From Nocardia abscessus (GTDB taxonomy: Bacteria; Actinomycetota; Actinomycetes; Mycobacteriales; Mycobacteriaceae): 64,000 bases of DNA. This document shows, piece by piece, positions 54,150 to 62,687 of the stretch. Position 1 is the first letter of the stretch; each line of letters starts with the position of its first letter. Made by a program: the position numbers and the translations under genes. The stretch covers positions 1,054,001 through 1,118,000 of the forward strand of contig NZ_JADLQO010000001.1 in assembly GCF_015477775.1 (NCBI RefSeq), read 5' to 3'. The notes under the pieces are model-generated. The model was not told the DNA's origin. It saw nothing but the letters and a program-made list of their open reading frames with translations, and made no database searches.

Positions 54150-56300
54150 GTGAGCGAAACCAACATGATCGGTTGGGAGCAGGATTCGGACGGCATCGTC
54201 GTGCTGACGATGGACGACCCGAACCAGGGCGCCAACACGATGAACGAGCTGTACAAGAAGTCGATGACGGCCACCGTCGAGCGGCTCGAGGCGGAGAAGG
54301 ACAACATCACCGGTGTCGTCCTGACCTCCGCGAAGAAGACCTTCTTCGCCGGCGGCGACCTGAAGAACATGATGAAGGTCGGCCCGGACGACGCCCAGGC
54401 GCTGATGGACGAGCTCACCGAGATCAAGAGCGCCCTGCGTCGCCTGGAGCAGCTGGGCAAGCCGGTCGTCGCCGCCATCAACGGCGCCGCGCTCGGCGGC
54501 GGTCTGGAGATCGCGCTGGCCACCCATCACCGCATCGCGGCGGACGTGCCGGGCTCGCAGATCGGTCTGCCGGAGGCGACCCTCGGCCTGCTGCCCGCGG
54601 GCGGCGGCGTCATCCGCACCGTGCGCATGCTGGGCCTGCAGAACGCCCTGATGCAGGTGCTGCTGCAGGGCCAGCGCAACAAGCCGGCCAAGGCCAAGGA
54701 GATCGGCCTGATCGACGAGCTCGTCGGTTCGATCGAGGAGCTGGTCCCCGCGGCCAAGGCGTGGATCAAGGCCAACCCCGAGGGCGGCGTGCAGCCCTGG
54801 GACAAGAAGGGCTTCAAGATCCCCGGCGGCACCCCGTCCTCCCCGGCCTTCGCGGCGAACCTGCCCGCGTTCCCGGCCAACCTGCGCAAGCAGATCAAGG
54901 GTGCGAACATGCCCGCCCCGCGCGCCATCATGTCGGCCGCGGTCGAGGGCTCGCAGGTCGACATCGACAACGCGTCGCTGATCGAGTCGCGCTACTTCGT
55001 ACACCTGCTCACCGGCCCGGTCGCGAAGAACATGATCCAGGCGTTCTTCTTCGACCTGCAGACCATCAACAACGGTGGCTCGCGGCCGAAGGACGTGCCG
55101 AAGAAGGAGATCAAGAAGGTCGGCGTGCTCGGCGCGGGCATGATGGGCGCGGGCATCGCCTACGTCTCCGCCAAGGCGGGCTACGAGGTCGTGCTGAAGG
55201 ACGTCACGATCGAGGCGGCCGAGCGCGGCAAGAACTACTCGGAGAAGATCGAGGCCAAGGCGCTGTCCCGCGGCAAGACCACCGAGGAGAAGTCCAAGGC
55301 GCTGCTGGACCGGATCAAGCCGTCCGCGGACGCGGCCGACTTCGCGGGCGTCGATTTCGTCATCGAGGCCGTCTTCGAGAACACCGAGCTCAAGCACAAG
55401 GTGTTCCAGGAGATCGAGGACATCGTCACCCCCGACGCGCTGCTCGGCTCGAACACCTCCACCCTGCCGATCACCGGTCTGGCGACCGGCGTGAAGCGCC
55501 AGGAGGACTTCATCGGCATCCACTTCTTCTCGCCGGTCGACAAGATGCCGCTGGTGGAGATCATCAAGGGTGAGAAGACCTCGGACGAGGCGCTGGCCCG
55601 GGTGTTCGACTACACCCTCGCGATCAAGAAGACCCCGATCGTCGTCAACGACAGCCGCGGCTTCTTCACCTCGCGCGTGATCGGCACCTTCGTCAACGAG
55701 GCGATCGCCATGCTCAACGAGGGCATCGAGCCCGCCACCATCGAGCAGGCCGGTCTGCAGGCGGGCTACCCGGCCGCGCCGCTGCAGCTGTCGGATGAGC
55801 TGAACATGAAGCTCATGCAGAAGATCGCGAAGGAGACCCTGGAGGCCGCTCAGGCGGGCGACACCACCCTGGGCGTCAAGCGGCACCCGGCGCAGGACGT
55901 CATCGACTACATGGTGGCCGAGGGTCGTCCGGGCCGCCTGGAGAAGGCGGGCTTCTACGAGTACGACGAGAACGGCAAGCGCACCGGTCTGTGGGAGGGC
56001 CTGCGCGAGCACTTCAAGACCACCGCGGACTTCGGCGTCCCGCTGCAGGATCTGATCGACCGCATGCTGTTCGCGGAGGCGATCGAGACCCAGAAGTGCT
56101 TCGACGAGGGCGTGCTCACCTCCACCGCCGACGCCAACATCGGCTCCATCTTCGGCATCGGCTTCCCGGCCTGGACCGGTGGTGTGCACCAGTTCATCGT
56201 CGGTTACCCGGGTGGCCAGGAGGCCTTCGTGGCACGCGCCGACTACCTCGCCAAGACCTACGGCGAGCGCTTCGAGGTTCCGGCCTCGCTGCGTAAGTAG
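54150..56300 (+). CDS. fadB: Multifunctional fatty-acid oxidation protein (enoyl-CoA hydratase / 3-hydroxyacyl-CoA dehydrogenase)
   Basis: FadB is the alpha-subunit of the beta-oxidation complex (716 residues). The N-terminal crotonase domain (about 1-200) contains FAGGDLKNMMK, NGAALGGGLEIALATHHRIA and GLPEATLGLLPAGGG with its catalytic acids. The NAD-binding domain begins near 322 (VGVLGAGMMGAGIAYVSAKA) and the C-terminal HAD domain has the HFFSPVDKMPLVEII segment. GTG 54150 is nine bases after AAGGAGA. With FadA it should form the heterotetrameric complex. It also follows the highly biased codon use of fadA. A terminator follows. Confidence 0.93.
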   Translation: MSETNMIGWEQDSDGIVVLTMDDPNQGANTMNELYKKSMTATVERLEAEKDNITGVVLTSAKKTFFAGGDLKNMMKVGPDDAQALMDELTEIKSALRRLEQLGKPVVAAINGAALGGGLEIALATHHRIAADVPGSQIGLPEATLGLLPAGGGVIRTVRMLGLQNALMQVLLQGQRNKPAKAKEIGLIDELVGSIEELVPAAKAWIKANPEGGVQPWDKKGFKIPGGTPSSPAFAANLPAFPANLRKQIKGANMPAPRAIMSAAVEGSQVDIDNASLIESRYFVHLLTGPVAKNMIQAFFFDLQTINNGGSRPKDVPKKEIKKVGVLGAGMMGAGIAYVSAKAGYEVVLKDVTIEAAERGKNYSEKIEAKALSRGKTTEEKSKALLDRIKPSADAADFAGVDFVIEAVFENTELKHKVFQEIEDIVTPDALLGSNTSTLPITGLATGVKRQEDFIGIHFFSPVDKMPLVEIIKGEKTSDEALARVFDYTLAIKKTPIVVNDSRGFFTSRVIGTFVNEAIAMLNEGIEPATIEQAGLQAGYPAAPLQLSDELNMKLMQKIAKETLEAAQAGDTTLGVKRHPAQDVIDYMVAEGRPGRLEKAGFYEYDENGKRTGLWEGLREHFKTTADFGVPLQDLIDRMLFAEAIETQKCFDEGVLTSTADANIGSIFGIGFPAWTGGVHQFIVGYPGGQEAFVARADYLAKTYGERFEVPASLRK

Positions 56301-56321
56301 TCTCGCGCCGTAATCAACGGC

Positions 56322-56366
56322 GAAGCCCGCCATCGCTTTTCGCGGTGGCGGGCTTCCGTCGTTTTC
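56322..56366 (+). terminator. Intrinsic terminator of fadAB
   Basis: GAAGCCCGCCA (56322-56332) pairs with TGGCGGGCTTC (56346-56356); GTTTTCC follows from 56360. Confidence 0.82.
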
Positions 56367-56412
56367 CGGCCCGTTCATCTTCGCGTCCGTTCGGCCGGAT
56401 AGGTTGGCACTC

Positions 56413-57510
56413 GTGCGGAGATGTAGTCGTCATGTTCTGATCGCCGGTTGTGCCCTCGCGCTCGCCTCGGCCCCGGTGGCCGGCGCCGATCCCGCGGCGG
56501 CGCCCTCGGTGCGGTTGCTTGGCGAGCAAGTGATCGCATCGGGCCAGGACTTCGACGGCACCACCGTGGGCGGCCTCTCCGGGATCGACTACTCGGCACG
56601 CACCGGTGAATTCGTGCTGATCAGCGACGATCGGTCGAACAAGAACCCCGCGCGGTACTACACCGCGCGTATCGAGGTCGGCGAGCGCGGGGTGGGACCG
56701 ATGACGTTCACCGGCACCCGGCCGCTGCTGACCGCGGCGGGCGTCCCCTACCCGCCGATGTCGGCGGACCCGGAGGAGATCCGGGTCGACCCGTGGACCG
56801 GCGACTACTACTGGACGCAGGAAGGTGAGCGCGACGGAGCGGTTCTCGCGGACCCCTCGGTGCGGATCACGCACCCGGACGGTTCGTACGCCGGTGAGCT
56901 GCCGATCCCGGAAAACGAACGCATGCGTCCCGGCTCGGGCCCGCGGCAGAACCAGGGATTGGAGGCCGCGACCTTCCTCGCCGCGGGCGCGTTGTTCGTG
57001 ACCGCCACGGAAGGACCGCTGCTGCCGGACGGCCCGGCGGCGACCACGACGAGTGGCGCGGTCGCGCGGATCACCGTTCAGGCCCGATCCGGCCCCCTGC
57101 TCGCTCAGTACGCCTATCCGATGGAGCCGGTCTTCGCCGAGTCGCGCCCCGAGCCCGGCCGCGGAGGAACCGGGATCGCTTCCCTTCTGGCCGCCGATCC
57201 GCTGGACCCCACGAAAGTTCTTGTGCTGGAACGGTCCTTTTCATATGGCGCGGGCAACAAGATCCGTATCTACGAGGCCGATCTGAGCGCCGCGACCGAT
57301 ATCCTCGATGGCCCGATCGGCGCGGCGCGTCCGGTGGCGAAACGGTTGCTGGTCGATCTCGACGACGTGGGGCTCTCCACCGTCGACAATGTGGAGGGCA
57401 TGACCTGGGGGCCCCGGCTGCCTTCCGGCGAACGCACCCTGGTTCTGGTCAGCGACGACAATTTCGACAGCGACCAGGTCACGCAGGTGATCACCCTCGC
57501 CGTCGCGTAG
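56413..57510 (+). CDS. Secreted phytase-like / esterase-like beta-propeller protein
   Basis: A 365-residue exported protein. The signal peptide is residues 1-25 (RRCSRHVLIAGCALALASAP, cleavage near AGADP). The rest matches the esterase-like activity of phytase family, with segments GGLSGIDYSARTGEFVLISDD, DPEEIRVDPWTGDYYWTQEG, and the final VDNVEGMTWGPRLPSG and LVLVSDDNF. Calcium-binding propeller phosphoesterase activity is possible. The start is GTG 56413, seven bases after TAGGTT (56400-56405), so it may be leaderless; TTG 56404 is the alternative. It stands alone behind the fadAB terminator. Confidence 0.78.
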   Translation: MRRCSRHVLIAGCALALASAPVAGADPAAAPSVRLLGEQVIASGQDFDGTTVGGLSGIDYSARTGEFVLISDDRSNKNPARYYTARIEVGERGVGPMTFTGTRPLLTAAGVPYPPMSADPEEIRVDPWTGDYYWTQEGERDGAVLADPSVRITHPDGSYAGELPIPENERMRPGSGPRQNQGLEAATFLAAGALFVTATEGPLLPDGPAATTTSGAVARITVQARSGPLLAQYAYPMEPVFAESRPEPGRGGTGIASLLAADPLDPTKVLVLERSFSYGAGNKIRIYEADLSAATDILDGPIGAARPVAKRLLVDLDDVGLSTVDNVEGMTWGPRLPSGERTLVLVSDDNFDSDQVTQVITLAVA

Positions 57511-57786
57511 GTCCTCGGCGTAGCTGCCGGTCGAGTAGTCGAACAGCCACCTCGCGCGTCCGGTCGGCCGCCGAACAACGCTCTGACGGCGTTCCCGTGA
57601 TCGGGCGTTGATCGGCGCGAAACGCGCGGACCGCGGACACGAGCCTTCCTGTTCCGAAAGATCTCCCGCGTGCTCGCGCACCGCGCTACGTTGGAGTATG
57701 CGCAGACATATCGGACACCCGCGTCCGGGGTCGGCGCGGAGTTGGTCGCCGATGTCGCCGATTCGATGTGAGTTCGAGGTGATCAC

Positions 57787-60700
57787 ATGAATCCACAGAC
57801 GCGTTCGGGCCGGGTGCGTCCCGAATCTCCTGCGGCCGAATCGCATACGCAGCGTCTGACGCCGCTCGCCATCGCCGACGAACTCGAGGCGATGGGCCTG
57901 TCGGGTGCGGTGGAGATCGGCCGGGGCGGGTTCGGGGTGGTGTATCGCTGCATCCAGACCGCATTGGACCGGGTGGTGGCGGTAAAAGTGCTGTCGTCGG
58001 AGATCGATCCGGAGAGCCGGGAGCGGTTCCTGCGCGAGGAACAAGCCATGGGCAGGCTGTCCGGCCATCCGAACATCGTCGACATCCTGCAGGTGGACGT
58101 GACGGCGACCGGAATGCCCCTCATCGTCATGCCGTACTGCACCCATGGCTCGCTGGAAAAGCTGATCCGTGATCAAGGCCCGTTGACCTGGGCGGACTCG
58201 CTGCGAGCCGGGGTGAAGCTGGCGGGCGCGATCGAGAGCGCGCACCGTGCCCGGATCCTGCACCGGGACGTGAAACCGGCCAATGTCCTGCTCAGCGGCT
58301 ATGGCGAGCCGCAGCTGACCGATTTCGGCATCGCCCGCATTCCGGGCGGCTTCCAAACCTCCAGCAGCTTGATCACCGGGTCGCCCGCGTTCACCGCCCC
58401 GGAGGTTCTCAAAGGCGACGAGCCGACCATCCGCTCCGATGTCTACGGCCTCGGCTCGACGTTGTTCGCCTTGCTCACCGGGCACGCGGCCTTCGAGCGG
58501 CAAGCGGGTGAGCGGGTGGTCGCGCAGTTCCTGCGGATCACCACGCAGCCGGTACCGGACCTGCGCGAACAGGACATTCCGCCGGATGTGGCCACCGTCA
58601 TCGAACAGGCCATGTCGCCGAGTCCGCGGGATCGCCCGGCCAGCGCCTACGAGTTCGGCGAGATGCTGCGCGCGGTGCAGCGCGGCCACGATCAGTTGCC
58701 GGACGAGATGGCGCTGCTGGACACCACGCTCGAGGCCGAAGCGACGACCACGACCGCCTTCGGCGAGCCGACCGCCGCGTGGACCGGCTCCCGTCCCGCC
58801 GTCACCGCACGGCGCAGCTGGCCCTTGACGCTGCGGCCCGCCGTCTCGCAGCACCCGTCGACGTTGCCGCCGACGGCCGTGACCAAATTCCGTCCACCCA
58901 CGCCCACCCGGGAGCCGATACCGCGGCCGCGTCTGCTGGACATCCTGCGTGGGGGTGGCCGGCGCAGGCTGGCGGTGATCCATGCCCCGGCGGGGTTCGG
59001 CAAGAGCACGCTCGCCGCGCAGTGGCGCGCCGCAATCGCCGAAGACGACGCCGCGATCGCCTGGATCGGTGTCGACCGCGACGACGACAACGAGATCTGG
59101 TTCCTGGCCCATCTGATCCAGGCGATCCGCCGGGTGCACCCGGACGTCGGCGACGGGCTGGAGCAGGTGCTGGAGGAACGGCCCGCCGATGCCGCCGCGT
59201 TCGTGATTCCCACGCTGATCGACGAGATCCATGCCGCGGGCAGGACGGTCGTGGTGATCGTCGAGGACTGGCATCGGATCACCGACGCGGGCGCGCATCG
59301 CGCGATGGAAGCCCTGCTGGACAACGGCTGCCATCATCTGCGTTTCGTCGTGACCAGCCGGGAGCAGTCCGGCCTGCCGACGAGCCGGATGCGCGTGCAC
59401 GACGAACTGGTGGAGATCGGCTCGGCCGCGTTGCGTCTGACCGAGGCGGAGACCCGGCAGATCCTGGTGGAGCGCAACGGATTCGACCTCACCCCCGAGC
59501 AGGTGACCGAGATCCACACCGCCACCGACGGGTGGCCCGCCGCCATCCAGCTGGTCGGCCTCTCGCTGCGCGGCAACGCGGACCCCGCGCAGCTGATCGC
59601 CACGCTCTCGGAGGGCAACCACGGCATCCGCGAGTACCTCGCCGAGAACGTGCTGGACACCCTGGAACCGAGGATGCTCGAGTTCTTGATGTCGATCGCG
59701 GTGACCGAGCGGGTGTGCGGCTCGCTCGCCGCGGCGCTGTCGGAGGAGCCGGAGGCCGAGCAGCTGCTCGAGCAGGCTGAGCAACGGGAGCTGTTCCTGC
59801 GGCGCATCGAGCACGATCCGGAGTGGTTCCGGATGCAGCCGCTGTTCGCCGAGCATCTGCGGACCCGGCTCGAACGCGTCCACCCGGGGAAGCTCAAGTC
59901 ACTGCACCGCAAGGCGTCTCGCTGGTATGCCGAGCATCAGCTGCTGCGCAAGTCGGTCGACCACGCGCTGGCCGCGACCGACCTGAAGATGGCCCTGGAC
60001 CTGCTCGAGAGCGGCGGGATGGATCTGATCGACGGATCCCGGCTCGCCACCCTGCTGGGCAGCGTGTCGAAATTGCCGATGCAGCAGGTGGCCTCGCGCT
60101 CGAAGCTGCTGATGGCGGTGGCCAGGGCGAACGTCAACCTGCAGCAGTCCGGTGCCGCGCGCAACGCGCTGGGCAGGCTGTCCAACATCCTGGCCCGCGG
60201 CTCCTCCGGCGACGCCGACGTGCGCGTGCAGCGCTGCCAGGCGGCGGTGCTCGCCGCTTCCGACCAGATCGCGCGCGACCATACCGAGGGCGTGTGCGCT
60301 CGGGTGGCCGACTGCCTGCAGCAGCCGGACGACCTGCCCGCGTGGACGGTCTCGACCGCGGCGAACCTGACCACCTTCGTGCGCCTGTGCGAGTTCGACT
60401 TCGAGGGCGCGAGGAAGATGCAGGAATGGGCCGAGGAGTACCACGAGCGCTCCAAGGACCCGCTCGGCACGGTCTTCGGCCGCTGCGGCCGAGGCGCGGC
60501 CGCCTACGAGCAGCTCGACGTCGCCACCGCTACCCGTAGCTTCCAGCAGGCGTGGGAGTCCGCGCGCGAGCGCTCCGGCCCGCGCTCGCACGCGGTGCGC
60601 GTGGCCGCCGCACTGCTCGGCGAAATGAATTACCGCCGAGGGGATCTGGATGCCGCCGACCGGCTGCTGGACGAGAGTCACGAGCTGGTCACCCGAATCG

Positions 60701-61359
60701 GCCCGGTCGACTTCCTGATCTCCACCTTCGTCGTCGGCGCCCGGGTCAAGGCGGTCCGTGGCGACCTGTACACCGCCGCCACCCGGCTGGAGGAGGGCGC
60801 GCGCATCGCCGCCGACAACCGGTTGACTCGGTTGGCCGCGCACATCAGGGCCGAACGGCTGCGCCTCGGCATGCCGTCGGAGGCCGCGGATCGCCGGTAC
60901 ACCGATCCGGGTGAGTCCACGCCACTACAGGCCGGGCATCGGCTGACCGGCGCCGCCCTGCTCACCGCCGAAGCCGAGGAGCTCGCCGCGATCCGCGCGC
61001 TGCTCGCCGAACACCGGCTCGGCACCGACGACCGGGCGGTGCGCCGCGCCCGCGCGCTGCACGATCACACCCGCGAAAAGCACCGCCCGCGCGCGCAGTT
61101 GGACGCGGCGCTGCTGCTGGCGGAATGCCTGGCCGCGGCAGGCTGGGTCGGCGAGGCGACGAACCTGCTGCTGCCCTCCCTCGCGACCTGCGCCGACCTC
61201 GGCTGGACCAGGCCGCTGCTGGACGCAGGCCCGGGCGTGGTCGGCATCCTGCGCGTGCTGCGCGCCGATCTCCCCACTCCGCTACAGCTCGGCGACACCG
61301 AACTGCCCGCCCGGTTCCTGGACGAACTCCTGGACGGGGCGGGCAGTCAAGTCTTCTGA
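57787..61359 (+). CDS. pknK: PknK-type serine/threonine kinase fused to an ATPase regulator
   Basis: A 1190-residue protein resembling M. tuberculosis PknK (Rv3080c). An N-terminal kinase (about 40-290) has GRGGFGVVY, Lys67 (AVKV), HRDVKPANVL with Asp161 and DFG at 179. A MalT-like signal-transduction ATPase follows, with Walker A APAGFGKSTL (Lys406) and Walker B VVVIVEDWHR, then helical repeats to the C-terminus. It lacks a C-terminal LuxR-type helix-turn-helix. PknK regulates transcription and slow growth in mycobacteria. Here it is not beside a virS or mymA locus. ATG 57787 follows GAGGTGATC. It converges on the methyltransferase gene, eleven bases away. Confidence 0.9.
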   Translation: MNPQTRSGRVRPESPAAESHTQRLTPLAIADELEAMGLSGAVEIGRGGFGVVYRCIQTALDRVVAVKVLSSEIDPESRERFLREEQAMGRLSGHPNIVDILQVDVTATGMPLIVMPYCTHGSLEKLIRDQGPLTWADSLRAGVKLAGAIESAHRARILHRDVKPANVLLSGYGEPQLTDFGIARIPGGFQTSSSLITGSPAFTAPEVLKGDEPTIRSDVYGLGSTLFALLTGHAAFERQAGERVVAQFLRITTQPVPDLREQDIPPDVATVIEQAMSPSPRDRPASAYEFGEMLRAVQRGHDQLPDEMALLDTTLEAEATTTTAFGEPTAAWTGSRPAVTARRSWPLTLRPAVSQHPSTLPPTAVTKFRPPTPTREPIPRPRLLDILRGGGRRRLAVIHAPAGFGKSTLAAQWRAAIAEDDAAIAWIGVDRDDDNEIWFLAHLIQAIRRVHPDVGDGLEQVLEERPADAAAFVIPTLIDEIHAAGRTVVVIVEDWHRITDAGAHRAMEALLDNGCHHLRFVVTSREQSGLPTSRMRVHDELVEIGSAALRLTEAETRQILVERNGFDLTPEQVTEIHTATDGWPAAIQLVGLSLRGNADPAQLIATLSEGNHGIREYLAENVLDTLEPRMLEFLMSIAVTERVCGSLAAALSEEPEAEQLLEQAEQRELFLRRIEHDPEWFRMQPLFAEHLRTRLERVHPGKLKSLHRKASRWYAEHQLLRKSVDHALAATDLKMALDLLESGGMDLIDGSRLATLLGSVSKLPMQQVASRSKLLMAVARANVNLQQSGAARNALGRLSNILARGSSGDADVRVQRCQAAVLAASDQIARDHTEGVCARVADCLQQPDDLPAWTVSTAANLTTFVRLCEFDFEGARKMQEWAEEYHERSKDPLGTVFGRCGRGAAAYEQLDVATATRSFQQAWESARERSGPRSHAVRVAAALLGEMNYRRGDLDAADRLLDESHELVTRIGPVDFLISTFVVGARVKAVRGDLYTAATRLEEGARIAADNRLTRLAAHIRAERLRLGMPSEAADRRYTDPGESTPLQAGHRLTGAALLTAEAEELAAIRALLAEHRLGTDDRAVRRARALHDHTREKHRPRAQLDAALLLAECLAAAGWVGEATNLLLPSLATCADLGWTRPLLDAGPGVVGILRVLRADLPTPLQLGDTELPARFLDELLDGAGSQVF

Positions 61360-61370
61360 CGGAAGCCGGG

Positions 61371-62687
61371 TTACGGCTGCCACCACGGCCGCAACGGCAC
61401 CGTCCAGTCACCGTCGGCGGGCAGTTTGACGCCGAGCACCTGGTGCAGCTGAACCACGTTGCGCTGGAAGCCTAGGCGGCACCCGGCCATGTACAGGCCC
61501 CACACCTTCGCGGTGCCCTCGCCGACCTCCGCGACGCAGGCGTCCCAGTTGGCGACCAGGTTCTTGCACCACTCGTGCAGCGTCAGGGCGTAGTGCTCGC
61601 GCAGGTTCTCCTCGTGCAGCACCTCGAGCCCGATGTTCTGGATCTCGGAGATGATCCGGCCGGAACCGATCAGCTCGCCGTCCGGGAACACGTAGCGGTC
61701 GATGAAATCGCCCGCCTTGGTGGTGCGGGTGTTGTCCGGGCGGGTGATGCAGTGGTTGAGGAACAGGCCGCCGTCGCGCAGCTTGCCCTTGATGAAGTCG
61801 AAATAGTACGGGTAGTTGTGCACCCCGATGTGCTCGGTGAGCCCGATCGAGGACACCGCGTCGAATTCGCCCTCAGGGACGTCGCGGTAGTCGGAATGGC
61901 GCACCTCGGCCAGATCGGAGAGTCCTTCCTCGGCGATCTTCTTCTGCGCCCAGTCCGCCTGCTCGGCCGAGAGCGTCGCGCCGATCACCTTGACGCCGCG
62001 CTTGGCCGCATAGCGCACCATGCCGCCCCATCCGCAGCCGATGTCGAGCAGCCGGTCGCCTTCCTTCAGCCGCAGCTTCTCGAACACCAGGCGATACTTG
62101 TTCTCCTGCGCCTGCTCCAGCGACCAGCTCTCGTCGCCATAGGCCGCGCAGGTGTAGGTCATCGACGGGCCGAGGACGTACTCGTAGAAGGTGTTCGAGA
62201 CGTCGTAGTGATGATGGATGGCCTCGGCGTCGCGGGTCTTGGAGTGGCGCAGGCCCTCGAAGGCGATGCGCCGCCAGCGCGGCAGCGTCTCCTGCGGCGG
62301 CGGGGCGACCGGCTTGAGCCGCTCCCACCCCAGCGAGCGTGCGATGGTCACCAGGGCCAGTGCGGACGGACGGCGGAACTTCAGCCCGTCCAACGCCTTC
62401 AAGATTTCGTACGGATCGCCCGGGTGCACGCCGGTGGTGGTCATGTCGCCCGCGATGTAGGCGCGGGCCATGCCCAGGTCGCCGGGGGCGGTCGCGAGAT
62501 AGTTGATGCCGCGCGGCGTCCGGATGTCCAGCGCGAACTCCGAATCCTCCGGCCCGGTCGCGCTGCCGTCGTAGGCCGTCAACCGGATCGGGACTTCGCC
62601 CTCGACGAGGGTCTCGAAGATCTCGGCGATGCTGAGCTTGGTCCCGAGATCGGCGAAGACATCGGAGCGGTCCTTGAATGTCGTCAT
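61371..62687 (-). CDS. Cyclopropane/10-methyl fatty acid synthase-type methyltransferase
   Basis: A SAM-dependent methyltransferase of 438 residues in the cyclopropane-fatty-acid-synthase family, of the Rv3720 type. It has the CFA-characteristic YDVSNTFYEYVLGPSMTYTCAA segment, motif I LLDIGCGWGGMVRYAA, the VSSIGLTEHIGVHNYPYYFD region and the C-terminal HEWCKNLV segment. The ATG at 62687 overlaps the FAD oxidase stop in ATGA (62684-62687). That pairing is the one used for 10-methyl (tuberculostearic) acids in actinobacteria: methylation by this enzyme and reduction by the flavoprotein. The product is inferred, not shown. Confidence 0.88.
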   Translation of the reverse strand: MTTFKDRSDVFADLGTKLSIAEIFETLVEGEVPIRLTAYDGSATGPEDSEFALDIRTPRGINYLATAPGDLGMARAYIAGDMTTTGVHPGDPYEILKALDGLKFRRPSALALVTIARSLGWERLKPVAPPPQETLPRWRRIAFEGLRHSKTRDAEAIHHHYDVSNTFYEYVLGPSMTYTCAAYGDESWSLEQAQENKYRLVFEKLRLKEGDRLLDIGCGWGGMVRYAAKRGVKVIGATLSAEQADWAQKKIAEEGLSDLAEVRHSDYRDVPEGEFDAVSSIGLTEHIGVHNYPYYFDFIKGKLRDGGLFLNHCITRPDNTRTTKAGDFIDRYVFPDGELIGSGRIISEIQNIGLEVLHEENLREHYALTLHEWCKNLVANWDACVAEVGEGTAKVWGLYMAGCRLGFQRNVVQLHQVLGVKLPADGDWTVPLRPWWQP

